Shown here: positions 1-8,481 of the stretch, piece after piece
Position numbering within the stretch: the stretch's first letter is position 1
How the letters are laid out: every line of letters starts with the position of its first letter
The notes under the pieces: model-generated
What the model was told of the DNA's origin: nothing
Databases searched by the model: none
What the model saw: the letters and a program-made list of their open reading frames with translations, nothing else
Source: an uncultured Verrucomicrobiota bacterium
Lineage (GTDB): Bacteria > Verrucomicrobiota > Verrucomicrobiia > Verrucomicrobiales > Akkermansiaceae
Assembly: GCA_937867415.1 (NCBI GenBank)
Contig: CALMKO010000029.1
Coordinates: 1-34,023, forward strand
DNA length: 34,023 nt
Reading direction: 5' to 3'
Program-made: the position numbers and the translations under genes

Positions 1-104
1 GGTTGGGGGCATGGGCATCGAAGGATGAGAAGGGAGCGGGGGGAAAAAGTGCCCCGGATGATTCCGCGCTCGCTTATTGATGCTCGAGAGGTCTCGCTAG
101 GGCG

Positions 105-2789
105 GTGGACGCGATTCGAATCCGTGGCGCACGGCAGCATCATTTGAAGAACATCGACGTGGATGTTCCGAGGGGGAAGCTCGTGGTCATCACCGGGCCA
201 AGCGGATCGGGAAAGTCGTCTCTGGCCTTTCACACCCTGTATGCGGAAGGGCAGCGGCGGTATGTGGAATCGCTATCGGTTTATGCGCGGCAGTTTCTGG
301 ATCAGTTAGAAAAACCGGATGTGGATTCCATCGAAGGGCTGAGTCCGGCGATCGCCATTGAACAGCGTGCTGGCGGGCTGAATCCGCGCTCGACGGTGGC
401 GACGGCGACGGAGATCCATGACTACCTGCGTGTCCTGTGGGCGGCGGCCGGGGTGCCGCATGATCCCGAGACCGGGGAACGGCTGGAGCGGATGAGCGCG
501 GCGGACATCGTGAATGCTTTGGTGTCGCTGGAGGAGGGGAGCAAGGTGGTGCTGTTGGCACCGGTCCCTCGTGAGGAGTTGGGGGATCCGGCAAGGTTGT
601 TAGGTGATTTGCAGCGCCAGGGATACATCCGGGTGCGCTTGGATGGTGAGGTGTTGGAGATCGAGGAGGCGGGAGCAAAGTGGCCCGGGCAACCAACGGC
701 GGTGGAGATTGTGGTGGATCGGTTTGTGATTCGTCCGGGAGTGGAGTCGCGGCTTGCGGACTCGGTGGAGACGGCGTTGCGCTTGTGTGGGGCGGAGGCG
801 CGGGCGGCCATTCAAGAGCCGGGTGAGGATGGGTGGCGAGACATGGCATTTCAAACATCCTATCGAAATCCGCGGACTGGCTGGGTGATGGAGGAGCTGT
901 CGCCCAAGCATTTTTCTTTCAATTCCCATCGAGGTGCCTGTCCGGCTTGTGAGGGTCTGGGGACTGAGTTGTTTTGTGATCCTGGCTTGTTAGGGGAAGG
1001 TGAGGATGCGGAGAAGACCTTGCTGAGATACCGCGAGGCGAAGTCGGAGATCACGCGCCGCAAGTTGGCGAAATTCATGGCGCACCGCCCGTGTCAGGCA
1101 TGCGGGGGGAGGCGGCTTAAACCGGAGTGGTTGGCGGTGAAGATTCAAGGAGGGGGGGCTGCGGGTGTTGAGTGTCCGGTTTTCAGCGAAAACGAGCCAT
1201 CCGTGCTGAAAGCCCCGGAGGCGTCGTGCTGGCTGGGGATTCAGGATTTTTGTGCGCTCGGGGTGGCGGATGCCTTGCACTGGATCCGGGGATTCCAGCC
1301 TGAGGCATCGAAGGCGGAGGTTTGCAAGCGGTTGGCGGCGGATGTGGAAAAGCGGCTGGCGTTTTTGGAGGAGGTGGGCTTGGACTACCTCAGCTTGAAC
1401 CGAGCCAGCGGCACGCTCTCAGGGGGGGAGGCGCAGCGGATCCGGCTGGCCACCCAGCTGGGTGCGGGTCTTTCCGGGGTGATCTATGTCCTGGACGAGC
1501 CGAGCATCGGGCTTCATGCGGCGGATACGGGGCGCCTCATCCGCGCGCTACTCAGGCTGCGAGATTTGGGAAACACCGTGGTCGTGGTGGAGCATGATGA
1601 GGAGATCATCCGTGCGGCGGATTGGTTGATCGATCTCGGGCCGGGAGCGGGCGCTGCGGGCGGTGAGGTGATCGGGGCTGGGGTGCCAGCGACCCTGGCC
1701 TCGCCCACAGGCGAGTGGTTACGGAAGAGGTTTGAGGGTTTTCAGGCTTCCGGTTTCTCCCAAGATGAGGAGCGCGGGCGATTGGTGATACGTGGGGCAC
1801 GGGAACATAATTTGAAGAACCTGGACGTCGTGATTCCGTTAGGCCGCCTGGTTTGTCTGAGCGGACCGAGCGGTAGTGGGAAATCGACCCTCGCGGATTC
1901 GATTTTGCGTCGCGCCATGGCCCGGCACTTCCATGGCTCAGGTGAGGTGCCGGGAGCGCATGATGGAATCGACGGCTTGGAGCGGATCGAAAAATGGGTG
2001 GTGGCGGATCAATCGCCGATCGGCCGCAGTCCACGCTCCAATCCGGCTACGTTCACGGGAGTTTTCGACTTGGTGCGGGATTTGTTCACCAAGCTCAATC
2101 TTTCCAAACAAAGAGGTTATGGTCCCGGGCGGTTCAGTTTCAATGCGGCGGGCGGGCGTTGTGAGCGATGCCAGGGAAACGGGCGCTTGAAAGTGGAAAT
2201 GCATTTTCTCCCTGATGCCTGGGTCGTCTGTCCCGCTTGTGGAGGAAAACGTTTCAATCGCGAAACGCTGGAGGTGACATACAAAGGGAAGTCGATCGCG
2301 GATGTCCTGGCCTTGTCGGTGAGCGAGGCTCGGCAGTTCTTTCGGCCGATACCGAAGATCCATCGGATTTTGCAAACGCTGGAGGATTTGGGCCTGGGTT
2401 ACCTCGAGCTCGGCCAGGCGGCAAACACCCTGTCCGGTGGCGAGGCGCAACGCTTGAAATTGGCGGTGGAGCTGGCGAAACCCCAGGCACCACACACGTT
2501 TTATCTTTTTGACGAGCCGACGACGGGCTTGCACTTCGGCGATGTGGAGAAATTGTTAGCCGCATTTTTTCAGCTGCGTGATGCGGGGCACAGCGTTCTG
2601 GTGGTGGAGCATCAACTGGATGTGATTGCCGCCGCCGACTGGTTGATCGAACTCGGGCCTGGCGGGGGATCTCACGGGGGGAATCTCGTGGCAGAAGGTC
2701 CGCCTGCCTTGATCCAGGGGGACGCGAAGTCACCCACCGGGCAGGCGCTCGCACGCCATACGGCGGTTCATGGCCCGCTTGGAAAATGA
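105..2789 (+). CDS. uvrA: UvrA-like excinuclease ABC subunit A, 894 aa
   Basis: This is a damage-recognition ATPase of nucleotide excision repair, expected to act in the cytoplasm with UvrB. It has two ABC modules: Walker A GPSGSGKSS near residues 31-39 and GPSGSGKSTL near 587, with signature LSGGEAQR near 438 and 776. A region resembling the UvrB-binding domain follows the first Walker A (about 115-240), which argues against the short UvrA2 class. The second zinc module is intact (CERC near 686, CPAC near 709). The first has only its second pair (CPAC near 279); the position of the usual first CxxC reads YRNPRTGW. The length is a little below the usual ~940 aa. The start is GTG: an in-frame stop at 78-80 leaves no earlier start, and there is no clear ribosome site. 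A second, canonical uvrA elsewhere in the genome cannot be excluded. Confidence 0.9.
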   Translation: MDAIRIRGARQHHLKNIDVDVPRGKLVVITGPSGSGKSSLAFHTLYAEGQRRYVESLSVYARQFLDQLEKPDVDSIEGLSPAIAIEQRAGGLNPRSTVATATEIHDYLRVLWAAAGVPHDPETGERLERMSAADIVNALVSLEEGSKVVLLAPVPREELGDPARLLGDLQRQGYIRVRLDGEVLEIEEAGAKWPGQPTAVEIVVDRFVIRPGVESRLADSVETALRLCGAEARAAIQEPGEDGWRDMAFQTSYRNPRTGWVMEELSPKHFSFNSHRGACPACEGLGTELFCDPGLLGEGEDAEKTLLRYREAKSEITRRKLAKFMAHRPCQACGGRRLKPEWLAVKIQGGGAAGVECPVFSENEPSVLKAPEASCWLGIQDFCALGVADALHWIRGFQPEASKAEVCKRLAADVEKRLAFLEEVGLDYLSLNRASGTLSGGEAQRIRLATQLGAGLSGVIYVLDEPSIGLHAADTGRLIRALLRLRDLGNTVVVVEHDEEIIRAADWLIDLGPGAGAAGGEVIGAGVPATLASPTGEWLRKRFEGFQASGFSQDEERGRLVIRGAREHNLKNLDVVIPLGRLVCLSGPSGSGKSTLADSILRRAMARHFHGSGEVPGAHDGIDGLERIEKWVVADQSPIGRSPRSNPATFTGVFDLVRDLFTKLNLSKQRGYGPGRFSFNAAGGRCERCQGNGRLKVEMHFLPDAWVVCPACGGKRFNRETLEVTYKGKSIADVLALSVSEARQFFRPIPKIHRILQTLEDLGLGYLELGQAANTLSGGEAQRLKLAVELAKPQAPHTFYLFDEPTTGLHFGDVEKLLAAFFQLRDAGHSVLVVEHQLDVIAAADWLIELGPGGGSHGGNLVAEGPPALIQGDAKSPTGQALARHTAVHGPLGK

Positions 2790-2834
2790 AGGAGTCGGAT
2801 TCGAGCGGCGTGATTGAGATCCCGCCTCTAGCGG

Positions 2835-2855
2835 TGGGAGGGCTGCGACCTCCCA
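2835..2855. repeat. inverted repeat downstream of uvrA
   Basis: TGGGAGG at 2835-2841 pairs with CCTCCCA at 2849-2855 across a 7-nt loop, between uvrA and the DUF1080 gene. No T-run follows, so it is either a weak terminator or a REP-like intergenic palindrome. Confidence 0.4.
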
Positions 2856-2894
2856 GCCCGCAGCCATCTCCATCGAAAGAAATTCCTCATATCC

Positions 2895-2923
2895 TTGTCA
2901 AAGTAACCCCGGCTTGCTAGAGG
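2895..2923 (+). promoter_or_regulatory. candidate promoter with -10 box 5 nt before ATG
   Basis: TTGTCA (2895-2900), a 17-nt spacer and TAGAGG (2918-2923) stand immediately before the ATG at 2929. If used, transcription would start at or next to the start codon. The AGGAGG at 2921-2926 overlaps this -10 box and lies only 2 nt from the ATG, too close for a normal Shine-Dalgarno. Confidence 0.4.
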
Positions 2924-2928
2924 AGGCC

Positions 2929-3558
2929 ATGCTCGGAAAATTATTGATCAGTTTTTTCATGATTGGAGCCTCCCTGGACGCTGCCGAAATCATCCAATTG
3001 TTCAATGGCAAGGACCTCCAAGGCTGGACTTTCGACATCATCGACCCCGCCGTGAAGCCAGATACCGTCTGGTCCGTCAGCGACGGAGTTCTCATTTGCA
3101 AAGGCCGCCCGCCCGGAGTGATCCGTACGGAAAAGGAATACTCAAACTACGAACTTACCGTCGAGTGGCGCTGGCCCGCGGCCTCCAAGCCGGGGAATAG
3201 CGGTGTCCTCATCCATGCGTCCAAGCCCCGGGAGATGTTTGCCTGGCCGAAATCCATCGAAGTCCAACTCGCCCACGAAAACGCCGGGGATTTCTGGATG
3301 ATCGGCGAGAAACTCACCGTCACCAACACCCAGCCCCAAGGCCGCCGCTGGTGGAAAAAAGGCGATCACAACGAGAACCCACCCGGCGAGTGGAACCTTG
3401 CCCGCATCCGTTGCGAGGGCGACAAGGTCACCGTCTGGATCAACGGCCAACTCATGAACGAAGGCACAGGCCTGAGCGCCACCGAGGGGGGCATCTGCCT
3501 CCAAAGCGAGGGCGCGGAGATTCATTATCGCAAAATCGAGCTTTCCAGGATCGACTAA
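2929..3558 (+). CDS. secreted DUF1080 (3-keto-disaccharide hydrolase-like) protein
   Basis: A 209-aa protein with an N-terminal signal peptide (about residues 1-18, ending LDA/AE) and one DUF1080 domain, a concanavalin-like beta-sandwich common in Planctomycetes and Verrucomicrobia. Family hallmarks seen are FNGKDLQGW near the N-terminus, SGVLIHAS in the middle, a conserved WN in the GEWN segment and HYRKIEL at the end. The family includes 3-keto-glycoside hydrolases; the substrate here is unknown. The ORF track starts 15 bases upstream at a TTG, but the ATG at 2929 gives a proper signal peptide. It stands alone, 64 bp before serS. It may feed the same kind of saccharide metabolism as the ThuA/Gfo-Idh operon at 25.6-28.6 kb, which is inference. 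Confidence 0.82.
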   Translation: MLGKLLISFFMIGASLDAAEIIQLFNGKDLQGWTFDIIDPAVKPDTVWSVSDGVLICKGRPPGVIRTEKEYSNYELTVEWRWPAASKPGNSGVLIHASKPREMFAWPKSIEVQLAHENAGDFWMIGEKLTVTNTQPQGRRWWKKGDHNENPPGEWNLARIRCEGDKVTVWINGQLMNEGTGLSATEGGICLQSEGAEIHYRKIELSRID

Positions 3559-3622
3559 TCTACCGCCCTCGCGAAGATTCGCGTTGATTCTCCACCCCAT
3601 TGCCCGTGAGAGTCTCGCCGCC

Positions 3623-4903
3623 ATGCTCGACATCCGCGTTATCCGCGAAAACTCCGCCGCCGTTCAAGACCGCCTGAAAACACGAGGCGGTGACCACTGG
3701 AAACTCGTCGCCGACGTGCTCGCCTGCGACGAGACCCGCCGCGCTGCGGAGACTTCCAAGCAGCTACTTCAGAATTCCCGGAAAACCATTTCCAAGCAAA
3801 TTGGCATGCTCAAGGCGCAGGGACAGGACACCGCCGCCATCGAGGCTGAGGTCCGTGGCATCAACGACCAGATCACCGCGCTCGACGCCGCCGTGGAGAC
3901 GGCCGCCAGCCGCCAGTCCGAGCTGCTTCTCAACATCCCCAATCTCACCCATGAAGCCTGCCCCATCGGCAGCGACGAGACCGCCAACCCTGTGGTCCGC
4001 GAGTGGGGATCCAAGCCCGCGCTCCCCGACCCCAAGGACCATGTCGAGCTCGCCCTCAAGCATGGCCTGGTCAATTGGGATGATGGCATCCGCACCGCCG
4101 GCTCTGGGTTCGTCGTCTATCGCGGAAATGGTGCCCGCCTCGAACGTGCCCTCATCAACTTCCTGCTAGATACCCAGACGGCCAACGGCTACGAGGAGGT
4201 CAACGTGCCCCATCTCGTTAAGCGCGAGTGCATGGAAGGCACCGGCCAGCTCCCCAAGTTCGAGGACGACATGTATGGCACGGATGCCGATGAAAATGGC
4301 ATCAACAGCCTGTTCCTCGCCCCCACCGCCGAGGTCCCGGTCACCAATCTCTATCGCGACACCCTGCTGGCTGAAGCGGAACTGCCGATTCAAATGGTGG
4401 CCTATACCCCGTGCTTCCGCCGCGAGGCTGGCTCTGCCGGCCGGGATAACAAGGGCATCATCCGCATGCATCAGTTCGATAAAGTCGAGCTCGTGCAAAT
4501 CGTCCATCCCGACCTTGGTTTCGAGGTGCTTGAGCAGCTCACCGCCCACGCCGAGTCGGTCCTGCAGAAGCTCGGCCTCCACTACCGCACCATCGAGCTC
4601 TGCACCGGCGACATCGGTTTCTCTTCCGCCAAGACCTATGACATCGAAGTCTGGGCCCCGGGTCATGGCAAATATCTCGAAGTGTCCAGCTGCTCCTGCT
4701 TCGGCGACTACCAGGCCCGCCGCATGAAACTCCGCTTCAAGGATGCTGAGGGGAAAAACCGTTTTCCCTACACGCTCAACGGCTCGGGGACAGCCCTGCC
4801 GAGACTTTATGTCGCATTGTTAGAGCAGTGCCAGCAGCCGGACGGCAGCATCCGCATCCCGGAAGCGCTCGTCCCCTATTTCGGCTCGACCGAGATCGCA
4901 TGA
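3623..4903 (+). CDS. serS: seryl-tRNA synthetase
   Basis: A class II aminoacyl-tRNA synthetase of 426 aa that charges tRNA-Ser in the cytoplasm. The N-terminus MLDIRVIRENSAAV is the standard SerRS opening and is followed by the long antiparallel coiled-coil arm (about residues 30-100) that grips the tRNA. The catalytic core shows motif 2 (CFRREAGSAGRD, then HQFDKVEL) and motif 3 (NGSGTALPRLYVALLEQ). The ORF track begins 13 codons upstream at a TTG; the ATG at 3623 matches the family start. The gene is complete and of normal length. It is followed after 40 bp by alkC on the same strand. Confidence 0.97.
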   Translation: MLDIRVIRENSAAVQDRLKTRGGDHWKLVADVLACDETRRAAETSKQLLQNSRKTISKQIGMLKAQGQDTAAIEAEVRGINDQITALDAAVETAASRQSELLLNIPNLTHEACPIGSDETANPVVREWGSKPALPDPKDHVELALKHGLVNWDDGIRTAGSGFVVYRGNGARLERALINFLLDTQTANGYEEVNVPHLVKRECMEGTGQLPKFEDDMYGTDADENGINSLFLAPTAEVPVTNLYRDTLLAEAELPIQMVAYTPCFRREAGSAGRDNKGIIRMHQFDKVELVQIVHPDLGFEVLEQLTAHAESVLQKLGLHYRTIELCTGDIGFSSAKTYDIEVWAPGHGKYLEVSSCSCFGDYQARRMKLRFKDAEGKNRFPYTLNGSGTALPRLYVALLEQCQQPDGSIRIPEALVPYFGSTEIA

Positions 4904-4943
4904 CGGGCAGGGGCCATTCGTCCCGTTCCTCCTCCCCGCTTCC

Positions 4944-6065
4944 ATGGAGCCCTTTAAGAACGAACTGTCCTTCCCCAACGCCTGCCGCATCGCCAAGGCG
5001 CTCAAGCGCGCGGAACCCAGGTTCTCCATCCCGCGCTTCAGCAAGTTGTTAGATGTCGAGTTGCAGCCGCTGGAGTTGAAGCAGCGGGTGAAACTCATCG
5101 CGCAACGCATCGCCGTCCAGCTCCCGCCGAGCCCTGCGGAGATGTTTCCCGTCCTGGTCAAGGCGCTCGCTGTGGATCCGGATGACAAGCACGGCCTGCG
5201 TGGATTCCTTGTTTGGCCTCTTACGGAAATCGTTGCCACCCACGGCTTGGCGGATTTTGAAGCATCCATGGCCGCCTTGAGCGAGATGACCTCCCGCTTC
5301 ACCGGCGAGTTTGCCATCCGGCCGTTTCTGCTTCATGACTCCAAGCGCACGCTCAAGCGCTTGCACGACTGGTGCGCCCACCCGGACCCCCACGTGCGGC
5401 GCTTGGTTTCCGAGGGGAGCCGCCCGCTCCTGCCATGGGGAGGAAATCTGCCGCATCTGCTGAGCCCTCCTCACCCGACTCTGGACCTTCTGGAAAAACT
5501 CTATCAGGACCCCAGCGACTACGTCCGCCTTTCCGTATCGAACCACCTTAACGACTTCAGCAAGCATCACCCGGCTCTGGTCATCGGCATCCTCAAGCGC
5601 TGGACCTCGCTGCATCCCGACGATCCAGCGCTCCAGAAGCTCGCCCGCCACGCCTGTCGCACCTTGCTGAAGGCGGGCGATCCGGGAGCGCTGGAACTTC
5701 ATGGATACGGCTCCGCCAAGGCTCTGGAACTGACCGGTTTCCAGCTATCAGAATCCCTGGTCAAATTGGGGGATTCTCTCGGGTACCGCCTCCTCGTGCG
5801 TAATACGTCCAGCCACCCGGTCAAGGTGATGTTCGACTACGCGTTGTTTCACCGCAAGGCAAACGGCAGTCTCGCGCCCAAGGTCTTCAAGGGGCGGAAC
5901 CGCATTCTTCCTGCTGGCGAGGTGTGGGAGATCACCGGGCGCCATCCGCTCAAGCCCGTCACCACCCGGGTCTATCACCCCGGGATCCACCGCTTCGAGC
6001 CGAGGCTGAATGGAAAGCCGTTCCCCATGTTGGAGTTCGTCCTGGACATGGCACCTTCCCATTGA
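4944..6065 (+). CDS. alkC: AlkC-type DNA alkylation repair glycosylase
   Basis: A 373-aa member of the AlkC/AlkD HEAT-like-repeat DNA glycosylases, which remove bases alkylated at N3 (3-methyladenine and, for AlkC, 3-methylcytosine). The helical-repeat core spans about residues 1-260 and carries the AlkC signature: FAIRPFLLHD, then HVRRLVSEGSRPLLPWG, then YVRLSVSNHLND. The last ~110 residues are beta-rich (SLGYRLLVRNTSSHPVKV to the end) and look like the immunoglobulin-like domain carried by a subset of AlkC proteins. The start is the ATG at 4944; there is no Shine-Dalgarno. It lies 40 bp behind serS and may be co-transcribed. No adaptive-response regulator (Ada) is nearby. Confidence 0.88.
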   Translation: MEPFKNELSFPNACRIAKALKRAEPRFSIPRFSKLLDVELQPLELKQRVKLIAQRIAVQLPPSPAEMFPVLVKALAVDPDDKHGLRGFLVWPLTEIVATHGLADFEASMAALSEMTSRFTGEFAIRPFLLHDSKRTLKRLHDWCAHPDPHVRRLVSEGSRPLLPWGGNLPHLLSPPHPTLDLLEKLYQDPSDYVRLSVSNHLNDFSKHHPALVIGILKRWTSLHPDDPALQKLARHACRTLLKAGDPGALELHGYGSAKALELTGFQLSESLVKLGDSLGYRLLVRNTSSHPVKVMFDYALFHRKANGSLAPKVFKGRNRILPAGEVWEITGRHPLKPVTTRVYHPGIHRFEPRLNGKPFPMLEFVLDMAPSH

Positions 6066-6250
6066 GGCGCAGTGGCATTCACCCAGAAATCCGCAGTTGA
6101 AGCTGGATTTCAAGCGGCTTTTCGTAATTTGTTAGAAATTGTTAGGAGGGGGCTCGTCTTGCACCCGCTGGGTCAATCCCGCGAGGCACTCAATGTCCGG
6201 CCGCCCACGCCGGGGAGATGAGGAGCGGTGGGGGATGCCATGCCGCAGGC

Positions 6251-7336
6251 TCAGACAAGTTCCGCGGCGATGGGATCGACGAGCGCCCTGCCGTGGTGGA
6301 TGAGGATGAATCGCCCGCCGGTGATGGAAGCGAGTCCTTCGTTGGCCAGGTGGCTGGCATGCTGGCGGGACTCCGGGCTGAGGAGAGTGAGCGGGATACC
6401 CTCGGTGGTGCGCAGCCCGAGCGCGATACGTTCCAGACGGCGGGCTTCCGGGTCGAGGGTCTCTGACTCGGCAAGGGCATGTCCCATGGCCACCACCTGC
6501 GCGACGTAGCCGGCGGTGTCGGGGAGGTTCTTCCAGCGGGTGTTGCCGAGTGTGGAGATGGCGGATGGCCCCAAGCCTAGGTAGTCCTCGCCCTGCCAGT
6601 AGCCCTGATTGTGGGTGGAGTGGTGGCCGGCCCGGGCGTAGTTGGAGGTCTCGTAGTGATGAAATCCACTGCTTGTGAGGAGCTCGTCGGCAAGATGGAA
6701 AAACTCGGCGTCATGATCCTCGTTCTCGCGCATTTCCCCACGCCGCAGGGAGTCGAAAAAGGCGGTGTCCTCCTCGTAGGTGAGATTGTAGGCGGAGATG
6801 TGGTCGGGCTTCAGGGAAATGGCATGTTCCAGAGTGGCTTGCCAATCGGCCTTGGACTGGCCGGGGATGGAGAACATGAGGTCGATGTTGATGGAAGGCA
6901 TGCCGGCCTGGCGGAGGAGGTGCACCGCTTCGCTGGCCTGGGCGGGGCTGTGCTCGCGACCGAGGGTTTCCAGGACGTGGGGGGTGAATGACTGGATGCC
7001 GAGCGAGACCCGGGTGACGCCAAGGTCGCGGAAGAGGCGGGCTTTACCGAGGTCGAAGGTCGCGGGATTGGCCTCGAGCGTGACTTCGGCGAGTTTTGAG
7101 AAGTCGATGATTCCGTGGAGCGCCGTGAACAATCGCGTGAGGTGGCCCGGGGAAAGCATACTCGGGGTGCCGCCGCCGAGATAGAGGGTGCGGGGCGGGC
7201 TCTGGATCCGGGACCGCGCCTCGGTGGTGAGGGCGTCGATGAACTTTCCGATCGGGGTGTCGCCCGGCGTGTGTTTGTAAAATGAACAGTAGGGGCAGAC
7301 CCGATGACAAAAAGGAATGTGCAGGTAGAGAAGCAT
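6251..7336 (-). CDS. hemW: HemW-like radical SAM heme chaperone
   Basis: A 361-aa radical SAM protein related to coproporphyrinogen dehydrogenase. The cluster motif CHRVCPYC (CX3CX2C) lies at about residues 10-17, followed by GGGTPSML (SAM-binding GGGTPS) near 54 and a HemN-type C-terminal region. Length and the start MLLYLHIPFC match HemW, the heme-trafficking protein often annotated as oxygen-independent coproporphyrinogen oxidase, rather than the longer HemN. It starts 20 bp behind panB on the same strand and is probably translated from the same transcript. No Shine-Dalgarno is seen. The 185-bp gap to alkC (6066-6250) holds two copies of TTGTTAG (6129 and 6139) and nothing else I recognise. 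Confidence 0.9.
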   Translation of the reverse strand: MLLYLHIPFCHRVCPYCSFYKHTPGDTPIGKFIDALTTEARSRIQSPPRTLYLGGGTPSMLSPGHLTRLFTALHGIIDFSKLAEVTLEANPATFDLGKARLFRDLGVTRVSLGIQSFTPHVLETLGREHSPAQASEAVHLLRQAGMPSINIDLMFSIPGQSKADWQATLEHAISLKPDHISAYNLTYEEDTAFFDSLRRGEMRENEDHDAEFFHLADELLTSSGFHHYETSNYARAGHHSTHNQGYWQGEDYLGLGPSAISTLGNTRWKNLPDTAGYVAQVVAMGHALAESETLDPEARRLERIALGLRTTEGIPLTLLSPESRQHASHLANEGLASITGGRFILIHHGRALVDPIAAELV

Positions 7337-7356
7337 GGCGATTCACCCGCAGCGGG

Positions 7357-8124
7357 CTAGCAGGCGGTGACCCGGGCGACGTAGCGGGCCACCGCGTCGC
7401 GCGTGACTGTGGCGACGTCTGCTTCCGGCTTGGCAAAGGGAGGCACGAACCATGGGTATGAGCCTAACAGATCGGTAAGAACCGCGATTTCTCCGTCACA
7501 ATTCCGCAGCCCGCAGCCGATGCCGATGGTGGGCACGGAGATGGAGTTGGAGAGCAGGCGCGCCGTTTCGGGAACGATGGACTCGAACACGATTGCGAAA
7601 ACCCCGGCGTCGATGATGGCCTCGGCACCTTCGCGGATGGCTTCGATCTGCGCGGGGGTTTTGCCTTTTTTATGGTAGCCGCCTTCTTCGAGCACGCGCT
7701 GGGGAAGCATCCCGAGGTGGCCCATCACCGGGATGCCTGCCTGGGTGATCGCCCGGATTTTTTCCGCTTGGCGGATGCCGCCTTCGAGCTTCACCGCCTC
7801 CGCTCCGGCGGCGACGAGGCTTCGTGCGGTCGCGAGGGCCTGGGCGGGGGTGTCGTAGGTGTGGATGGGAAGATCCCCGACGATCAGGGCGCGTGGTTGG
7901 GCGCGGGCGACAGCCGCCACATGATGCAGCATGTGCGCCAGGGTGACGTGGGTGGTGTCTGGAAAGCCGAGTACGACCATGCCGAGTGAATCGCCGACCA
8001 GCAGGAGATCCACGCCGCTGTCGTCGAGCAGGCGGGCGCTGGGGTAATCGTAGGCGGTGAGTGCGGCGATCGGGCGGGAGCCTTTGCGGAGCTGCAAGGC
8101 ATGGGCTTTTTGGTGGGCAGTCAC
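7357..8124 (-). CDS. panB: 3-methyl-2-oxobutanoate hydroxymethyltransferase
   Basis: This enzyme makes ketopantoate from 2-oxoisovalerate and methylene-tetrahydrofolate, the first committed step of pantothenate and coenzyme A synthesis. The 255-aa sequence is a PanB TIM barrel: ALTAYDYPSA near residue 21, GDSLGMVVLG near 44 (metal-binding Asp), VKLEGG near 112, GHLGMLPQ near 135 and IGIGCGLRNCDGE near 203. The length is normal. The first possible start is GTG at 8124, which gives a typical N-terminus; no Shine-Dalgarno precedes it. It is the first gene of a panB-hemW pair downstream of the tRNA-Glu terminator. Confidence 0.95.
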   Translation of the reverse strand: MTAHQKAHALQLRKGSRPIAALTAYDYPSARLLDDSGVDLLLVGDSLGMVVLGFPDTTHVTLAHMLHHVAAVARAQPRALIVGDLPIHTYDTPAQALATARSLVAAGAEAVKLEGGIRQAEKIRAITQAGIPVMGHLGMLPQRVLEEGGYHKKGKTPAQIEAIREGAEAIIDAGVFAIVFESIVPETARLLSNSISVPTIGIGCGLRNCDGEIAVLTDLLGSYPWFVPPFAKPEADVATVTRDAVARYVARVTAC

Positions 8125-8160
8125 TTTGGGCGAAAATGAAGGTGCGAGCGGGACATAAAC

Positions 8161-8187
8161 TAAAAAGCCCCCGCGGGGCGGAGGCTG
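8161..8187 (-). terminator. Rho-independent terminator of tRNA-Glu
   Basis: Read on the minus strand, GCCCC-GCG-GGGGC forms a 5-bp GC stem with a 3-nt loop followed directly by TTTTT. An alternative AGCC/GGCT stem extends it. It lies just 3' of the tRNA and before panB. Confidence 0.75.
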
Positions 8188-8194
8188 ATTTAAT

Positions 8195-8269
8195 TGGCGA
8201 CCCGTAAGGGAGTCGAACCCTTCTTGCCAGGATGAAAACCTGGAGTCCTAACCGATAGACGAACGGGTC
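8195..8269 (-). tRNA. tRNA-Glu (anticodon TTC)
   Basis: On the minus strand the acceptor stem GACCCGT pairs fully with ACGGGTC. The anticodon arm CCAGG-TTTTCAT-CCTGG places anticodon TTC at 8234-8236, and the T arm carries GGTTCGACTCCC. The discriminator base is G and the CCA end is encoded (8195-8197). The D arm contains GTTAGGA. Confidence 0.96.
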
Positions 8270-8409
8270 GTGTGTCGCGGAGCGGGCGGAAAAGAAACTC
8301 ACCCGCCGGGGTATTGCAAGGTTTTTTCGCTAATTTTTTTTCAAGCGCCGGAATCATGCCGAAAATGAGGGGGATTCGTGATGATCCGGGAATTTTCGCG
8401 AATGCCGAC

Positions 8410-8438
8410 TTGTCAATGGGAGGGGGGATTTCTAGGGT
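8410..8438 (+). promoter_or_regulatory. candidate promoter for transketolase
   Basis: TTGTCA (8410-8415), a 17-nt spacer and TAGGGT (8433-8438) would give a leader of about 35-40 nt before the ATG at 8482. This is a pattern match only; the rest of the 212-bp gap between the tRNA and transketolase shows nothing else clear. Confidence 0.35.
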
Positions 8439-8481
8439 TCGGCACTCCGCCTCGCATCATGATGGCGGAACCCTCCTTTCC

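Noticed and set aside
105-2789. Classification as UvrA2 (drug-resistance-type paralogue)
   Set aside because: A UvrB-binding-like region is present between the first Walker A and the zinc module, which UvrA2 proteins lack.
2921-2926. AGGAGG as ribosome site of the DUF1080 gene
   Set aside because: Only 2 nt from the ATG, too close for normal function, and it overlaps the candidate -10 box.
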